DNA from: Pseudomonadota bacterium
GTDB lineage: Bacteria; Pseudomonadota; Alphaproteobacteria; Caulobacterales; Caulobacteraceae
Assembly (NCBI GenBank): GCA_023390245.1
Contig: JAEWDF010000005.1
Coordinates: 1 to 34,933 of the forward strand
Direction of reading: 5' to 3'
Length of the DNA stretch: 34,933 bases
This document shows positions 1 through 8,008 of this stretch, one piece after another (position 1 is the stretch's first letter; each line of letters starts with the position of its first letter). The translations under genes and the position numbers were made by a program. The notes below the pieces were generated by a model that saw only the letters and a program-made list of their open reading frames with translations, made no database searches and was not told the DNA's origin.

Positions 1-549
1 CTTTAGCACCAAGGCCAGCAGGGCGGCCGCCTCGCCGGCGGCGTCGCGCGCCTGCAGCCGGAAGGCCTGGTGGGCGTGGCGGGGGAACAGCGTCAGGATG
101 GCGGCCATGCCGACGCCGCTGCCGACCAGGATCTCCACCACCCGGTCCAGAGCCAGCGACGCCGGCCCGTCCGGCCCCACCGCCCCGGCGACGACGATGG
201 CCGCCGTCACCGGCGCGACCTTCAGCCACGGCCGGCCGGCGCCGAAGAAGGCCAGGCCGCCGGTGGCCGCCGCGATGGCCAGCGCCAGGCCGCCCAGTCC
301 CTCCGGCCGCAGGAAGGCCACGGCCGCGCCGACCACGGCCCCGGTGATGGTGCCCAGCGCCCGGTCCCGCGCCACCGTCAGAACGCCGCCCCCCACGCTG
401 GCCTGGATCACCACAATGGCGGAGATCACGCTCCAGTAGGGATGGGCCAGGTTCAGCGCCGTGGCCAGGAACAGCGCCGCGCCCGCGCCGGCGGCCATCT
501 GCAGCGCGGCCCTGAGCTCGGCCGCGCGGCGTGGACTTAAGGTCCTCAT
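1..549 (-). CDS. FUSC-family inner-membrane transporter, N-terminal part (runs off the window)
   Basis: The reading frame is open from an ATG at 549 to the window edge, 183 codons without a stop, so the gene is truncated by the window. The product begins with a short charged segment (MRTLSPRRAAELRAAL), then alternating hydrophobic stretches separated by short loops. The motif HPYWSVISAIVVIQ near residue 36 and the RALGTITGAVVG segment near residue 63 are typical of FUSC/aromatic acid exporter proteins (fusaric acid resistance, AaeB-like). These sit in the inner membrane and are thought to export aromatic or lipophilic acids. It lies 90 bases downstream of lpxB in the same direction. The family is fairly sure; the substrate is unknown. 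Confidence 0.8.
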   Translation of the reverse strand, partial: MRTLSPRRAAELRAALQMAAGAGAALFLATALNLAHPYWSVISAIVVIQASVGGGVLTVARDRALGTITGAVVGAAVAFLRPEGLGGLALAIAAATGGLAFFGAGRPWLKVAPVTAAIVVAGAVGPDGPASLALDRVVEILVGSGVGMAAILTLFPRHAHQAFRLQARDAAGEAAALLALVLK

Positions 550-639
550 TCCGCCGCCCGCTCGCCCGCCTCTTCCGTCATGCCGCCAAGATGGGACCGA
601 TCACCGGAAAAAGCCATGGCGGCGGCGCGGGCCTTACCG

Positions 640-1809
640 TCACGCCGAGGTCTTCTCCACCACCACGCGCAGGACGGCGTCGGCCGCCAGCCGGGAGGGA
701 TCGGCGCCGCCGCGACCCATCCGATCCAGCGCCTCCGCCTGCCGCCGCGCCTGGTCGGCGGCGACATCCGGATTCTCCAGCAGCCGCCGGACCGCCCGGG
801 CCAGGGTCTCGGGCGTGGCGTCGCCCTGGATGAACTCCGGCGCGATGCGGTCATCGGCGGCGATGTTGAACAGGGTGATGTGCCTGGCCGTCACCAACCG
901 CTTCATCAGGGCGTAGCTGAGCCCGTCGATGCGATAGGCGATCACCATGGGCGCGCCGGCCAGCGCCAGCTCGGTGGAGACAGTGCCGCTGGTCGCCAGC
1001 GCCGCCGTGGCGGCCTTCATGGCGTCGTACTTCTCGTCCTCTCCGACCAGATGCACGCGCAACGGCCAGGCGGCGACGCGGCCCGCCACGTCCTGCGCCA
1101 CCGTGCCCGCCGCCACCACGGCCACCTCCAGCCCCGCAACGGCGGACTTCAGCCGGCGCACGGTCTGCTCATAGACGGGGGTCATGCGCCGCACCTCGCT
1201 GGGCCGGCTGCCCGGCAGCACCAGCAGCAGCGGGGCGTCGGCCGCGATCCCATGGCGCGCGCGGAAGGCCGGACCGTCCGCCGCGCCCATGTCGATATGC
1301 AGGGCCGAGGAGCCGACCACGGTCGTCGCCAGCCCCTCCTTCTCGAACCAGGGCGCGTCGAAGGCGTAGAGCGCCAGCAGGTGATCCACCGCGCCGGCCA
1401 GGGTCCGGGCCCGCCCCGGGCGAGAGGCCCAGACCTGCGGCCCGACATATTTGATCAGCGGCGTCGCGGGCGAGGCGGCGCGGATCGCCTTGGCGACGCG
1501 GATGGTGAAGCCCCAGCTGTCGATCAGCACCACGGCGTCCGGCTTCTCGCGCGCCGCCAGGGCCGCCGTCTGCTCGACGCGGCGCTTGACCTTGCCATAG
1601 GCGCGCAGACCCTCGATCCAGCCCAGGATCGACAGTTCGGCGATGTCGAAGGGGCTTTTCACCCCCTCTTCCGCCATGCGCGGGCCGCCCACCCCGACGA
1701 AGGCGACATCGTCGCCCAGCCGCATCTTCAGCGCCCGCGCCAGCCCGGCGCCCAGGGCGTCGCCCGAGGCTTCGGCCGCCACCAGCATGATCTTCAACGG
1801 CCGGCTCAT
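640..1809 (-). CDS. lpxB: lipid-A-disaccharide synthase LpxB
   Basis: LpxB joins UDP-2,3-diacylglucosamine to lipid X to form the lipid A disaccharide, at the cytoplasmic face of the inner membrane (GT19 family). The 389-residue product starts MSRPLKIMLVAAEASGDALGAG, the family's N-terminal GEASGD-type motif, and later shows KYVGPQVWASRPGR and VLPGSRPSEVRRM, both characteristic. The frame stays open far upstream, but that part runs antisense-free through lpxI and lpxA in a wrong frame; the ATG at 1809 overlaps the lpxI stop as ATGA and fits the family start. It is the last gene of the lipid A cluster and directly uses the product of LpxI, encoded just upstream. Confidence 0.96.
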   Translation of the reverse strand: MSRPLKIMLVAAEASGDALGAGLARALKMRLGDDVAFVGVGGPRMAEEGVKSPFDIAELSILGWIEGLRAYGKVKRRVEQTAALAAREKPDAVVLIDSWGFTIRVAKAIRAASPATPLIKYVGPQVWASRPGRARTLAGAVDHLLALYAFDAPWFEKEGLATTVVGSSALHIDMGAADGPAFRARHGIAADAPLLLVLPGSRPSEVRRMTPVYEQTVRRLKSAVAGLEVAVVAAGTVAQDVAGRVAAWPLRVHLVGEDEKYDAMKAATAALATSGTVSTELALAGAPMVIAYRIDGLSYALMKRLVTARHITLFNIAADDRIAPEFIQGDATPETLARAVRRLLENPDVAADQARRQAEALDRMGRGGADPSRLAADAVLRVVVEKTSA

Positions 1810-2642
1810 CGCGTCTCGCCCCAGACGAACAGGCCCAGGCGGTCGGCCGCCGCCACGACGGCCGGACGGTCGATCAGGATCAGCCGGCCCGCCACGCCGC
1901 CCACGCCCGCCAGACCCGCCTGAGCCGCCAGCTCCACCGTGCGCGCGCCGATCACCGGCATATCCACGCGCAGATCCTGGATCGGCTTGGGCGCCTTGCC
2001 CAGCGCGCCCTTGAGGGCGGCGGGCGAGCCGCGCAGGTCGGCGGGCAATCCGGCGACGCGGGCCAGCATGGCGTCGGTGCCCTCCTGCGCCTCGACGGCC
2101 AGCACCAGGCCGTCGCAGACGACAGCGCCCTGGCCAATGTCCAGTTCCCCGGACTTCTCCGCCACCAGCAGCGCCTTGTGCAGATCGGCCAGCTGCTCCG
2201 GCGTCGGAACGATCCGTCCCAGGGCGCCGGCCGGCAGGGTCTCGCCGCCCAGGATGTCGTCGGCGCCCTCGACGGCGAACCCTTCGGCCTCGAACACCGA
2301 CAGGATCTTGCGTAGCAGGGCGTCGTCGCCCCTGGCGGCGGCGGCGACGATGCCGGGCAATAGAGTCGCCCCCTTGAAATCCGGCTTCAAGGCCTTGAAA
2401 TCCGGACGGTTGACGATGCCCGCCAGGCAGACTGCGCCGCAGCCGTTCTTCTTCAGCGCCTTTAGGATCGCGCCGATCTGGGCCATGCCGAAGTCGTCGC
2501 CCGGCCAACGCGCCAGGTGCGGATCGGCGAAGCCCTCCAGCCGCACGACATAGAGGTCGCGCCCTTCCGCCTCGCAGCGCTGGGCCACCGCCTGGGGCAG
2601 GTCGCCGCCGCCGGCGATCAAGCCCAGTTTCGGCCCGCTCAT
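1806..2642 (-). CDS. lpxI: UDP-2,3-diacylglucosamine pyrophosphatase LpxI
   Basis: LpxI (DUF1009 family) hydrolyses UDP-2,3-diacylglucosamine to lipid X plus UMP. It replaces the unrelated LpxH of Escherichia coli and was first characterised in Caulobacter crescentus. The product is 278 residues, starting MSGPKLGLIAGGGDLPQAVA. The conserved C-terminal block RVDMPVIGARTVE is at about 225-237; the aspartate there (D227) is probably the essential acidic residue described for the family, but I am matching by eye. The ATG at 2642 overlaps the lpxA stop (ATGA), and its own stop overlaps the lpxB start. A longer frame from 2729 is rejected because it would run back into lpxA. Confidence 0.95.
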   Translation of the reverse strand: MSGPKLGLIAGGGDLPQAVAQRCEAEGRDLYVVRLEGFADPHLARWPGDDFGMAQIGAILKALKKNGCGAVCLAGIVNRPDFKALKPDFKGATLLPGIVAAAARGDDALLRKILSVFEAEGFAVEGADDILGGETLPAGALGRIVPTPEQLADLHKALLVAEKSGELDIGQGAVVCDGLVLAVEAQEGTDAMLARVAGLPADLRGSPAALKGALGKAPKPIQDLRVDMPVIGARTVELAAQAGLAGVGGVAGRLILIDRPAVVAAADRLGLFVWGETR

Positions 2643-3427
2643 TCGGCGTTCGGCAGGCACAGCGGACGCCGGCCGCCGTCGCGGATGAAGGCGACGATCT
2701 CGACGATCTCGGGCAGGTCCGCATAGCATTCCGCCACGCCGTCGATGCGGCCGGCGAATTCACCCTCACCCTCGAACAGCTCGCGATAGGCGGCCAGCAG
2801 GCGCCGGACCTGGTCCTTGCCATAGCCCTTTCGCTTCAGCCCGATCAGGTTGAGCCCGCGCAGCCGCGCATGGTTGCCCCAGGCCGAACCATAGGGAATC
2901 ACATCGCGCGTCACCGCCGCCAGCCCCCCGATGATGGCGCCCTGCCCCACGCGCCCGAACTGGTGCACGGCGCACAGTCCGCCCAGGAACACCTTGTCCC
3001 CGATATGAGCATGACCGCCCAGGGTCGCGCTGTTGGCCATGACGACATGGTCGCCGACCACGCAGTCGTGACCGATGTGCGCGCCGGTCATGAACAGGTT
3101 GTCAGAGCCGACGACCGTCACGCCCGCGCCCTGCGGCGTGCCCCGGTTGAAGGTGCACTGCTCGCGGATCAGGTTCCTGGACCCGATCTCCAGCCGCACC
3201 GGCTCGCCCTTGTAGCCATTGTGCTGCGGGTCGCCGCCGATGACGGCGAAGGGGTGGATCGTGGTTTCTGCGCCGACCGACGTGTCTTGCTGGATCACCA
3301 CATGGCTGAGGAGACGAACGCCTTCGGCCAGCGTCACGTTCGGCCCGACCGTGCACCACGGCCCGACCTCGACCCCGGCGGCCAGGGTCGCGGACGGATC
3401 GATCAGCGCGGTCGGGTGGACGCTCAT
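2639..3427 (-). CDS. lpxA: UDP-N-acetylglucosamine O-acyltransferase LpxA
   Basis: LpxA makes the first committed lipid A intermediate by moving a hydroxyacyl chain from acyl carrier protein to UDP-GlcNAc. The 262 residues match the usual length. The N-terminal two thirds form a left-handed beta helix of hexapeptide repeats, starting HPTALIDPSATLAAGVEVGP. The catalytic-histidine block is AHIGHDCVVG at about 116-125, with H120 the expected general base and H117 beside it. A helical C-terminal tail (YRELFEGEG) follows. The start at 3427 shares one base with the fabZ stop (TGATG) and the stop overlaps lpxI, so translation of the three genes is probably coupled. Confidence 0.97.
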   Translation of the reverse strand: MSVHPTALIDPSATLAAGVEVGPWCTVGPNVTLAEGVRLLSHVVIQQDTSVGAETTIHPFAVIGGDPQHNGYKGEPVRLEIGSRNLIREQCTFNRGTPQGAGVTVVGSDNLFMTGAHIGHDCVVGDHVVMANSATLGGHAHIGDKVFLGGLCAVHQFGRVGQGAIIGGLAAVTRDVIPYGSAWGNHARLRGLNLIGLKRKGYGKDQVRRLLAAYRELFEGEGEFAGRIDGVAECYADLPEIVEIVAFIRDGGRRPLCLPNAE

Positions 3428-3891
3428 CAGGCGGCGGGCTCCGCCACCGTCACCACCATGGCCATGAACTCGGCCTCGGCGGCCAGCTTGCCGTCGATGA
3501 AGGTCTCGCCGCGGAACTTGTAGGCGTCGCCCCGCGCCTTGATCACCTTGACCTCCATGCGCAGCTGGTCGCCCGGCCGCGCGGGCTTCCTGAAGCGCAC
3601 GCCGTCGATGGACATGAACATGATGACCTTGTCCGCCACCGCCACGTCCAGGGTCTTGGACATCAGCAGGGCGCCGGTCTGGGCCATGGCCTCGACGATC
3701 AGCACGCCAGGCATGACCGGGTCGATCGGGAAATGGCCGGGGAAGAAGGGCTCGTTGTGGGTGACGTTCTTGATCCCGACGATCGACGTCGCCGGAACGA
3801 AGCTCTCGGCCTTGTCGACCAGCAGGAAGGGATAGCGGTGCGGCAGCCGCCGCATCACCTCGGCGTAGTCGATGTTGACGGTGTCGCTCAT
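3427..3891 (-). CDS. fabZ: 3-hydroxyacyl-[ACP] dehydratase FabZ
   Basis: FabZ dehydrates 3-hydroxyacyl-ACP in fatty acid elongation, so it competes with LpxA and LpxD for hydroxyacyl-ACP; co-transcription with both is a common arrangement in proteobacteria. The 154-residue hot-dog protein shows the MRRLPHRYPFLLVD start block, the catalytic histidine in FFPGHFP (H53) and the catalytic glutamate in PGVLIVEAMAQTGA (E67). The ATG at 3891 overlaps the lpxD stop as ATGA. There is nothing unusual in length or motifs. Confidence 0.97.
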   Translation of the reverse strand: MSDTVNIDYAEVMRRLPHRYPFLLVDKAESFVPATSIVGIKNVTHNEPFFPGHFPIDPVMPGVLIVEAMAQTGALLMSKTLDVAVADKVIMFMSIDGVRFRKPARPGDQLRMEVKVIKARGDAYKFRGETFIDGKLAAEAEFMAMVVTVAEPAA

Positions 3892-4901
3892 GATTCCCTC
3901 GGCCCCTTCCTGGAAGCGGCCTGTTTGGCGAGCCAGACGGTCTCGCGCAAGAACTGACGGATCGGCCGCGCCGGATAGCCGGACCAGGTCTCGCCCGCCG
4001 GAACGTCGGCCAGCACTCCGGCGCCGGCGGCGACGCGCGCGCCTTCGCCGATGGTGATGTGGTCGCCGATGCCCGCCTTGCCGCCGAAGATGACGTTGTC
4101 GCCGACGGTCACGGAGCCCGAAATGCCGGTATGCGCCGCCAGCAGGCAGTTGCGGCCGATGACGCAGTTGTGGCCGACCATGACCAGATTATCGATCTTG
4201 GTGTTCTCGCCGATCACCGTGTCGGCGTAGGCGCCCCGGTCGATGCAGCTGTTGGCGCCGACCGTCACCCCGTCCTGCAGGATGACGCGGCCAAGCTGGG
4301 GGATGTCCATCGGGCCGGTCTCCGCGCCGGTGGCGCCAAAGCCGGCCTCGCCGATCCGCGCGCCAGCGTACAGCTTCACCCGATCCCCGATCAGGGCGAA
4401 GCCGACGGTGACGTTCGGGCCGATCACGCAGTCGCGGCCGATCTGGACGCCAGGACCGATGACGGTGTTGGCGCCGATCCGCGTTCCCCGTCCGATCCGC
4501 ACGCCCTGGCCCAGCACGGCGCCCGGCCCGACCGCCACGCTGTCGTCCTCGGCCGCCTCGGCCGGAAGGATCGATCCCGCCAGCGGAATGGGGCGATGCA
4601 GCAGCAGCGAGGCCTTGGCCCACGACGCCTGGGGCCGGCGCGAGACGATGACCGAGGCGGCGTCGGGAACGGCCTCGACGGCCTGGGCCGGCACGATCAC
4701 GCAGCCGGCCTTCGTCCCGGCCAGGACCTGGGCGAACTTACGGTCGCCCAGAAACGCGATCGCGCCCCCGTCCGCATCGGACAGGGGCGCGACGGAGCGG
4801 ATAGTCCGGTCCCCGCCCCGTTCGACCGTCCCGTCGATCCGCGCCGCCAGTTCGGCGACCGTCAGCGACGGCAGGGTCTCGAAGAAGCGGGAATCCAGCA
4901 T
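3888..4901 (-). CDS. lpxD: UDP-3-O-(3-hydroxyacyl)glucosamine N-acyltransferase LpxD
   Basis: LpxD adds the N-linked hydroxyacyl chain in lipid A synthesis. The 337-residue product has an N-terminal uridine-binding domain (about 1-105) with the FLGDRKFAQVL segment, then a long run of hexapeptide repeats (VAVGPGAVLGQGVRIGRGT onward) forming the beta helix. The catalytic histidine is expected at H244 in LVMVGHNCVIG. A short tail WSGYPARPIRQFLRE ends it. It begins six bases after the skp stop, so it is translated in the same transcript as the outer-membrane chaperone gene upstream. Confidence 0.96.
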   Translation of the reverse strand: MLDSRFFETLPSLTVAELAARIDGTVERGGDRTIRSVAPLSDADGGAIAFLGDRKFAQVLAGTKAGCVIVPAQAVEAVPDAASVIVSRRPQASWAKASLLLHRPIPLAGSILPAEAAEDDSVAVGPGAVLGQGVRIGRGTRIGANTVIGPGVQIGRDCVIGPNVTVGFALIGDRVKLYAGARIGEAGFGATGAETGPMDIPQLGRVILQDGVTVGANSCIDRGAYADTVIGENTKIDNLVMVGHNCVIGRNCLLAAHTGISGSVTVGDNVIFGGKAGIGDHITIGEGARVAAGAGVLADVPAGETWSGYPARPIRQFLRETVWLAKQAASRKGPRES

Positions 4902-4907
4902 GGGCCC

Positions 4908-5525
4908 TTAGCGGCCGGAACCCGGCTGGCCGGCGGCGGCGGGCTGTTGTTGCTGCTGGGCCGGCACCTGCATGCGGTTGAACGACAGGGTCGGCAGGGC
5001 GGCGTTCAGGCGCTGGATGACCAGGTCGGTCACGTCATGCGCCGGGTTCATGATGAAGACGCTCTCGCGGTCCAGCATCAGACCGCAGCCCTTTTCCTGA
5101 TAGACCTGCACCAGGATCGGCGACACGGCGTCGGTGATGGCCTGACGCTGCACGGCCAGGGTGTAGCGCAGTTCGTTCTCGCGGGTCTGCTCCAGCTGCT
5201 GCGCCTCCTGGATGCGCTGTTGCAGCGCCTGGCGGCGCTGGTTCAGCTGGTCCGCCGGCAGGCTGGAGCCCGTGCTTTGCAGTTGCTGGGCTTCCGACTG
5301 GATCTGGGTGGCGAAGGGTTGCAGTTCGGTCTGCACTTCCTGCGCCAGCTGCTGCATGCGCGTCTCGACGGCCTGGCCGGCCGACGACTGCGCCATGCTG
5401 CGGGCGTTGTGATAGACGCAGACGCCGGCGATCACCGGGCCGGGGTTCTGCGGCGCCTGCTGCGCGGACGCGGCCGTCGCAACCAGGGCGGAGGCCGCGG
5501 TGGCGGCGATCAGAAGGGCTTTCAT
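4908..5525 (-). CDS. skp: periplasmic OmpH/Skp-family chaperone
   Basis: Skp holds unfolded outer-membrane proteins in the periplasm on their way to the BAM complex. The 205-residue product has a clear signal peptide with likely cleavage after ASA at residues 19-21. A long polar, glutamine-rich helical region follows (about 55-130, many Q and E, no proline apart from one short loop), as expected for the coiled-coil tentacles of the family. A hydrophobic strand region (GCGLMLDRESVFIMNPAHDVTD) and a Q/P/A-rich tail end it. A Shine-Dalgarno AGGAAG lies just before the ATG. The position between bamA and lpxD is the classic Skp context. A conserved family fold is visible; direct identity to E. coli Skp is low, as is usual. 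Confidence 0.88.
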   Translation of the reverse strand: MKALLIAATAASALVATAASAQQAPQNPGPVIAGVCVYHNARSMAQSSAGQAVETRMQQLAQEVQTELQPFATQIQSEAQQLQSTGSSLPADQLNQRRQALQQRIQEAQQLEQTRENELRYTLAVQRQAITDAVSPILVQVYQEKGCGLMLDRESVFIMNPAHDVTDLVIQRLNAALPTLSFNRMQVPAQQQQQPAAAGQPGSGR

Positions 5526-5558
5526 GGGTCTTCCTCGTATGGACGGCGGGCCGTCTCG

Positions 5559-7991
5559 TTAGAATTGGGTTGAGGTCGAGAAGCGGAAGGATTCCGTCTT
5601 GTCGTAGTCTTCCTTCGCCAGGACCTTGGAGATGTCGAACCGGATCGGACCCATCGGCGAGTTCCAGTGGATGCTGACGCCCGCCGAAGCCCTCAGAGAC
5701 AGTTCGTCGGCGATGTTGTCGTTGATGCTGCCGTCGGAGGTCAACTTGTAACGATCGTCCAAGACGCCGAGCGTGCCGACATCCGCGAACAATGATGTTT
5801 TAATACCATACTGCTCGGGCAGATAGTTCGGCAGGGTCAGCTCGACCGTGCCGATGGTGTAGAAGTTGCCGCCCAGGGCGTCGGTCGTGTTGAGCTGCCT
5901 CGGCCCCATGCCGGCGGTCTCGAAGCCGCGGAAGCTGTTGCCGCCCTTGAAGAAGCGGTCGTTGATCCGGATCGGATCGCCGTTCCAGCCGGCGACATAG
6001 CCGACCTGCCCCTGCACGCTGACGATCCAGTTCGGCCTGATGCCGTAGAACCAGGTCGCCTCCGCCTCGGTCTTCACATAGTTCACGTCGCCGCCGATGC
6101 CGGCGAGGTCCTGGCGCAGCGAGCCGGCCCAGCCGCGCGTCGGCCGGATCGGATCGTTGGCGTAGTTCATCAGCAGGGTGTAGCCGGCCGAGGAGTTCAG
6201 ATAGCTGCCGATCTGGTCGCACAGCGCCGACGAGCCCAGGCCGCCGTCGGTGCAGTAGCTGTACGGCACGATGATCTCGTCGCTCTTCAGGAAGTAGCGC
6301 GTGCTCAGGCGCATGTTCCCGTTCAGCGGATAGGACAGGCGCACGCCGCCGCCGGTCGAGCGGTAGTCGTAGGACGAATATTTGCTCAGGTCGTAGCGCG
6401 AGTGGAACAGGTCGAATCCGGCCTGCAGGTCGCGGCCCAGGAACTTGGGCTCGGTGAAGCGGAAGTCGATCTGCTGGCGCAGCGACCCCCATTCCAGCCG
6501 CGACACCACGTTCTGGCCGCGGCCGCGGAAGTTCCGCTCCGAAATGCCCAGGTTGACGGTGAAGGCGTCGACCGAGCTGAAGCCCGCGCCGACGGACAGC
6601 TCGCCGGTCGGCTGCTCCTGGACCGTGACGTTGACGATCGAGCGGTCCGGCGCGCTGCCGCGCGACTCCTCGACCTTGACATCCTTGAAGAAGCCCAGGG
6701 CGCGCAGGTTGTTGCGCGAGCGCTCCAGCAGGGCGCGGTTGAAGGCGTCGCCTTCGGTCAGCATCATCTCGCGGCGGATGACCGGGTCGACCGTGCGCGT
6801 GTTGCCGATGACGTTGATGCGGTCGACATAGACCCGCTGGCCTTCCGACACGTTGAAGGTCACGTCGACCGTGTCGGTGTCGGGGTTGGCGCGATAGGTC
6901 GGGTTGATCTCGACGAAGGCGTAGCCGGCCGATCCCGCCGCGAACGTCAGGGCGTCGACCGCGCTCTCGATCTTGTCGCTCTCGTACAGCTGTCCGCTGC
7001 GGATCGGGATCAGGCGCTGGAGGAAGTCGGCGTTCAGGCGATCGCTCTCGGTCACGACCTTGACGTCGCCGAAGGTGTACTTGTCGCCCTCGTTGACCGT
7101 CAGGGTGATCTGGAAGGCCTGGTTGTCCGGCTGGAGCTCGGCGACCGAGGACACCACGCGGAAATCATAGTAGCCGCGGTTGGTGTAGAATTTGCGCAGC
7201 TGCTCCTGGTCGTATTCCAGCCGGTTCGGATCGTAGTTGTCGTTGTTCGAGAAGAATTTCCACCAGGTGGACTTCTCGGTGACCATGACGCCGCGGATGT
7301 CGCGGTCGGAAAAGGCGTCGTTGCCCAGGACGTTGATGGCGCTGATGCCGGTCTGCGGCCCCTCGTCGATCTCGAAGATCACGTCGACGCGGTTCTGCTC
7401 CAGCTGCACCAGCTTGGGCGTGACCGTCGCCGAGATGCGGCCCTGCAGGCGGTACAGCTCGACGATGGCGCCGACATCCTCCTGGACCTTGGCGCGGGTG
7501 TAGATGCCGCGCGGCTTCAGCGTCACTTCCTCGGTCAGCTTGCTTTCCGAGAGGGCGTGGTTCCCCTCGAACACCACCTGGTTGATGATCGGGTTCTCGA
7601 CGATCTGCACGACAAGGTCGCCGTTCGGCTGGACGCCCAATTGCACGTCGGCGAACAGGCCCGTGCGCGACAGGGTCCGCACCGCCACGTCCAGGGTCGC
7701 GGCGTCGACGGTGTCGCCGGGCTGGATCGGCAGGTAGGACAGGACCGTGGCCTGATCGATGCGCTGGGCGCCCTGGACGATGATGCGGTTCACCGCCGCC
7801 GTCTGGGCCGGCGCCACGGTCACCGTGGGCGTCGGGGCGTCCTGGGCCCCGGCCGGCGCGGCCGCCGGCGCAGTCGCCTGGGCGAGCGCGGGGGCGGCGA
7901 AGCCGGCGGCGACGGCGAGCGCCAGAAGGCTGGAACGGGCGGCCAGGCGGGCGGCGGCGCGAGAGGTCATGTCGTTCATTCGGGAAACCAT
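5559..7991 (-). CDS. bamA: outer-membrane protein assembly factor BamA
   Basis: BamA is the beta-barrel core of the BAM complex that folds outer-membrane proteins. The product (810 residues from ATG 7991) has a signal peptide ending around ALAQA, an A/P-rich linker, five POTRA domains (starting near NRIIVQGAQRIDQATVLSYL) and a C-terminal barrel ending in FSTSTQF with the terminal aromatic residue typical of outer-membrane barrels. The loop-6 motif appears as SFRGFETAG. The start is uncertain: ATGs at 7991, 7979 and 7970 are in frame and none has a strong Shine-Dalgarno; a TTG at 8012 is also possible but leaves an unusual pre-sequence. It follows rseP after a short gap. Periplasmic protease rseP, bamA and skp together form the envelope-assembly part of this gene series. 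Confidence 0.95.
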   Translation of the reverse strand: MVSRMNDMTSRAAARLAARSSLLALAVAAGFAAPALAQATAPAAAPAGAQDAPTPTVTVAPAQTAAVNRIIVQGAQRIDQATVLSYLPIQPGDTVDAATLDVAVRTLSRTGLFADVQLGVQPNGDLVVQIVENPIINQVVFEGNHALSESKLTEEVTLKPRGIYTRAKVQEDVGAIVELYRLQGRISATVTPKLVQLEQNRVDVIFEIDEGPQTGISAINVLGNDAFSDRDIRGVMVTEKSTWWKFFSNNDNYDPNRLEYDQEQLRKFYTNRGYYDFRVVSSVAELQPDNQAFQITLTVNEGDKYTFGDVKVVTESDRLNADFLQRLIPIRSGQLYESDKIESAVDALTFAAGSAGYAFVEINPTYRANPDTDTVDVTFNVSEGQRVYVDRINVIGNTRTVDPVIRREMMLTEGDAFNRALLERSRNNLRALGFFKDVKVEESRGSAPDRSIVNVTVQEQPTGELSVGAGFSSVDAFTVNLGISERNFRGRGQNVVSRLEWGSLRQQIDFRFTEPKFLGRDLQAGFDLFHSRYDLSKYSSYDYRSTGGGVRLSYPLNGNMRLSTRYFLKSDEIIVPYSYCTDGGLGSSALCDQIGSYLNSSAGYTLLMNYANDPIRPTRGWAGSLRQDLAGIGGDVNYVKTEAEATWFYGIRPNWIVSVQGQVGYVAGWNGDPIRINDRFFKGGNSFRGFETAGMGPRQLNTTDALGGNFYTIGTVELTLPNYLPEQYGIKTSLFADVGTLGVLDDRYKLTSDGSINDNIADELSLRASAGVSIHWNSPMGPIRFDISKVLAKEDYDKTESFRFSTSTQF

Positions 7992-8008
7992 CGGGGGCTG
8001 GCGTCGGC

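Noticed and set aside
546..614. Short minus-strand frame of about 23 codons ending in the FUSC start codon (ATGA)
   Set aside because: No ribosome binding site and no recognisable product; the overlap is probably chance.
580..1923. Long plus-strand open frame of about 447 codons over lpxB
   Set aside because: It is an antisense frame kept open by high third-position GC; the product is His/Arg/Gly-rich low-complexity and lpxB on the other strand is unmistakable.
1810..2823. Upstream extension of the lpxB frame through lpxI and lpxA
   Set aside because: It is the wrong frame of lpxI and lpxA; the real start overlaps the lpxI stop at 1809.
4059..5573. Plus-strand open frame of 504 codons over lpxD and skp
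   Set aside because: Spans two real genes antisense; biased composition.
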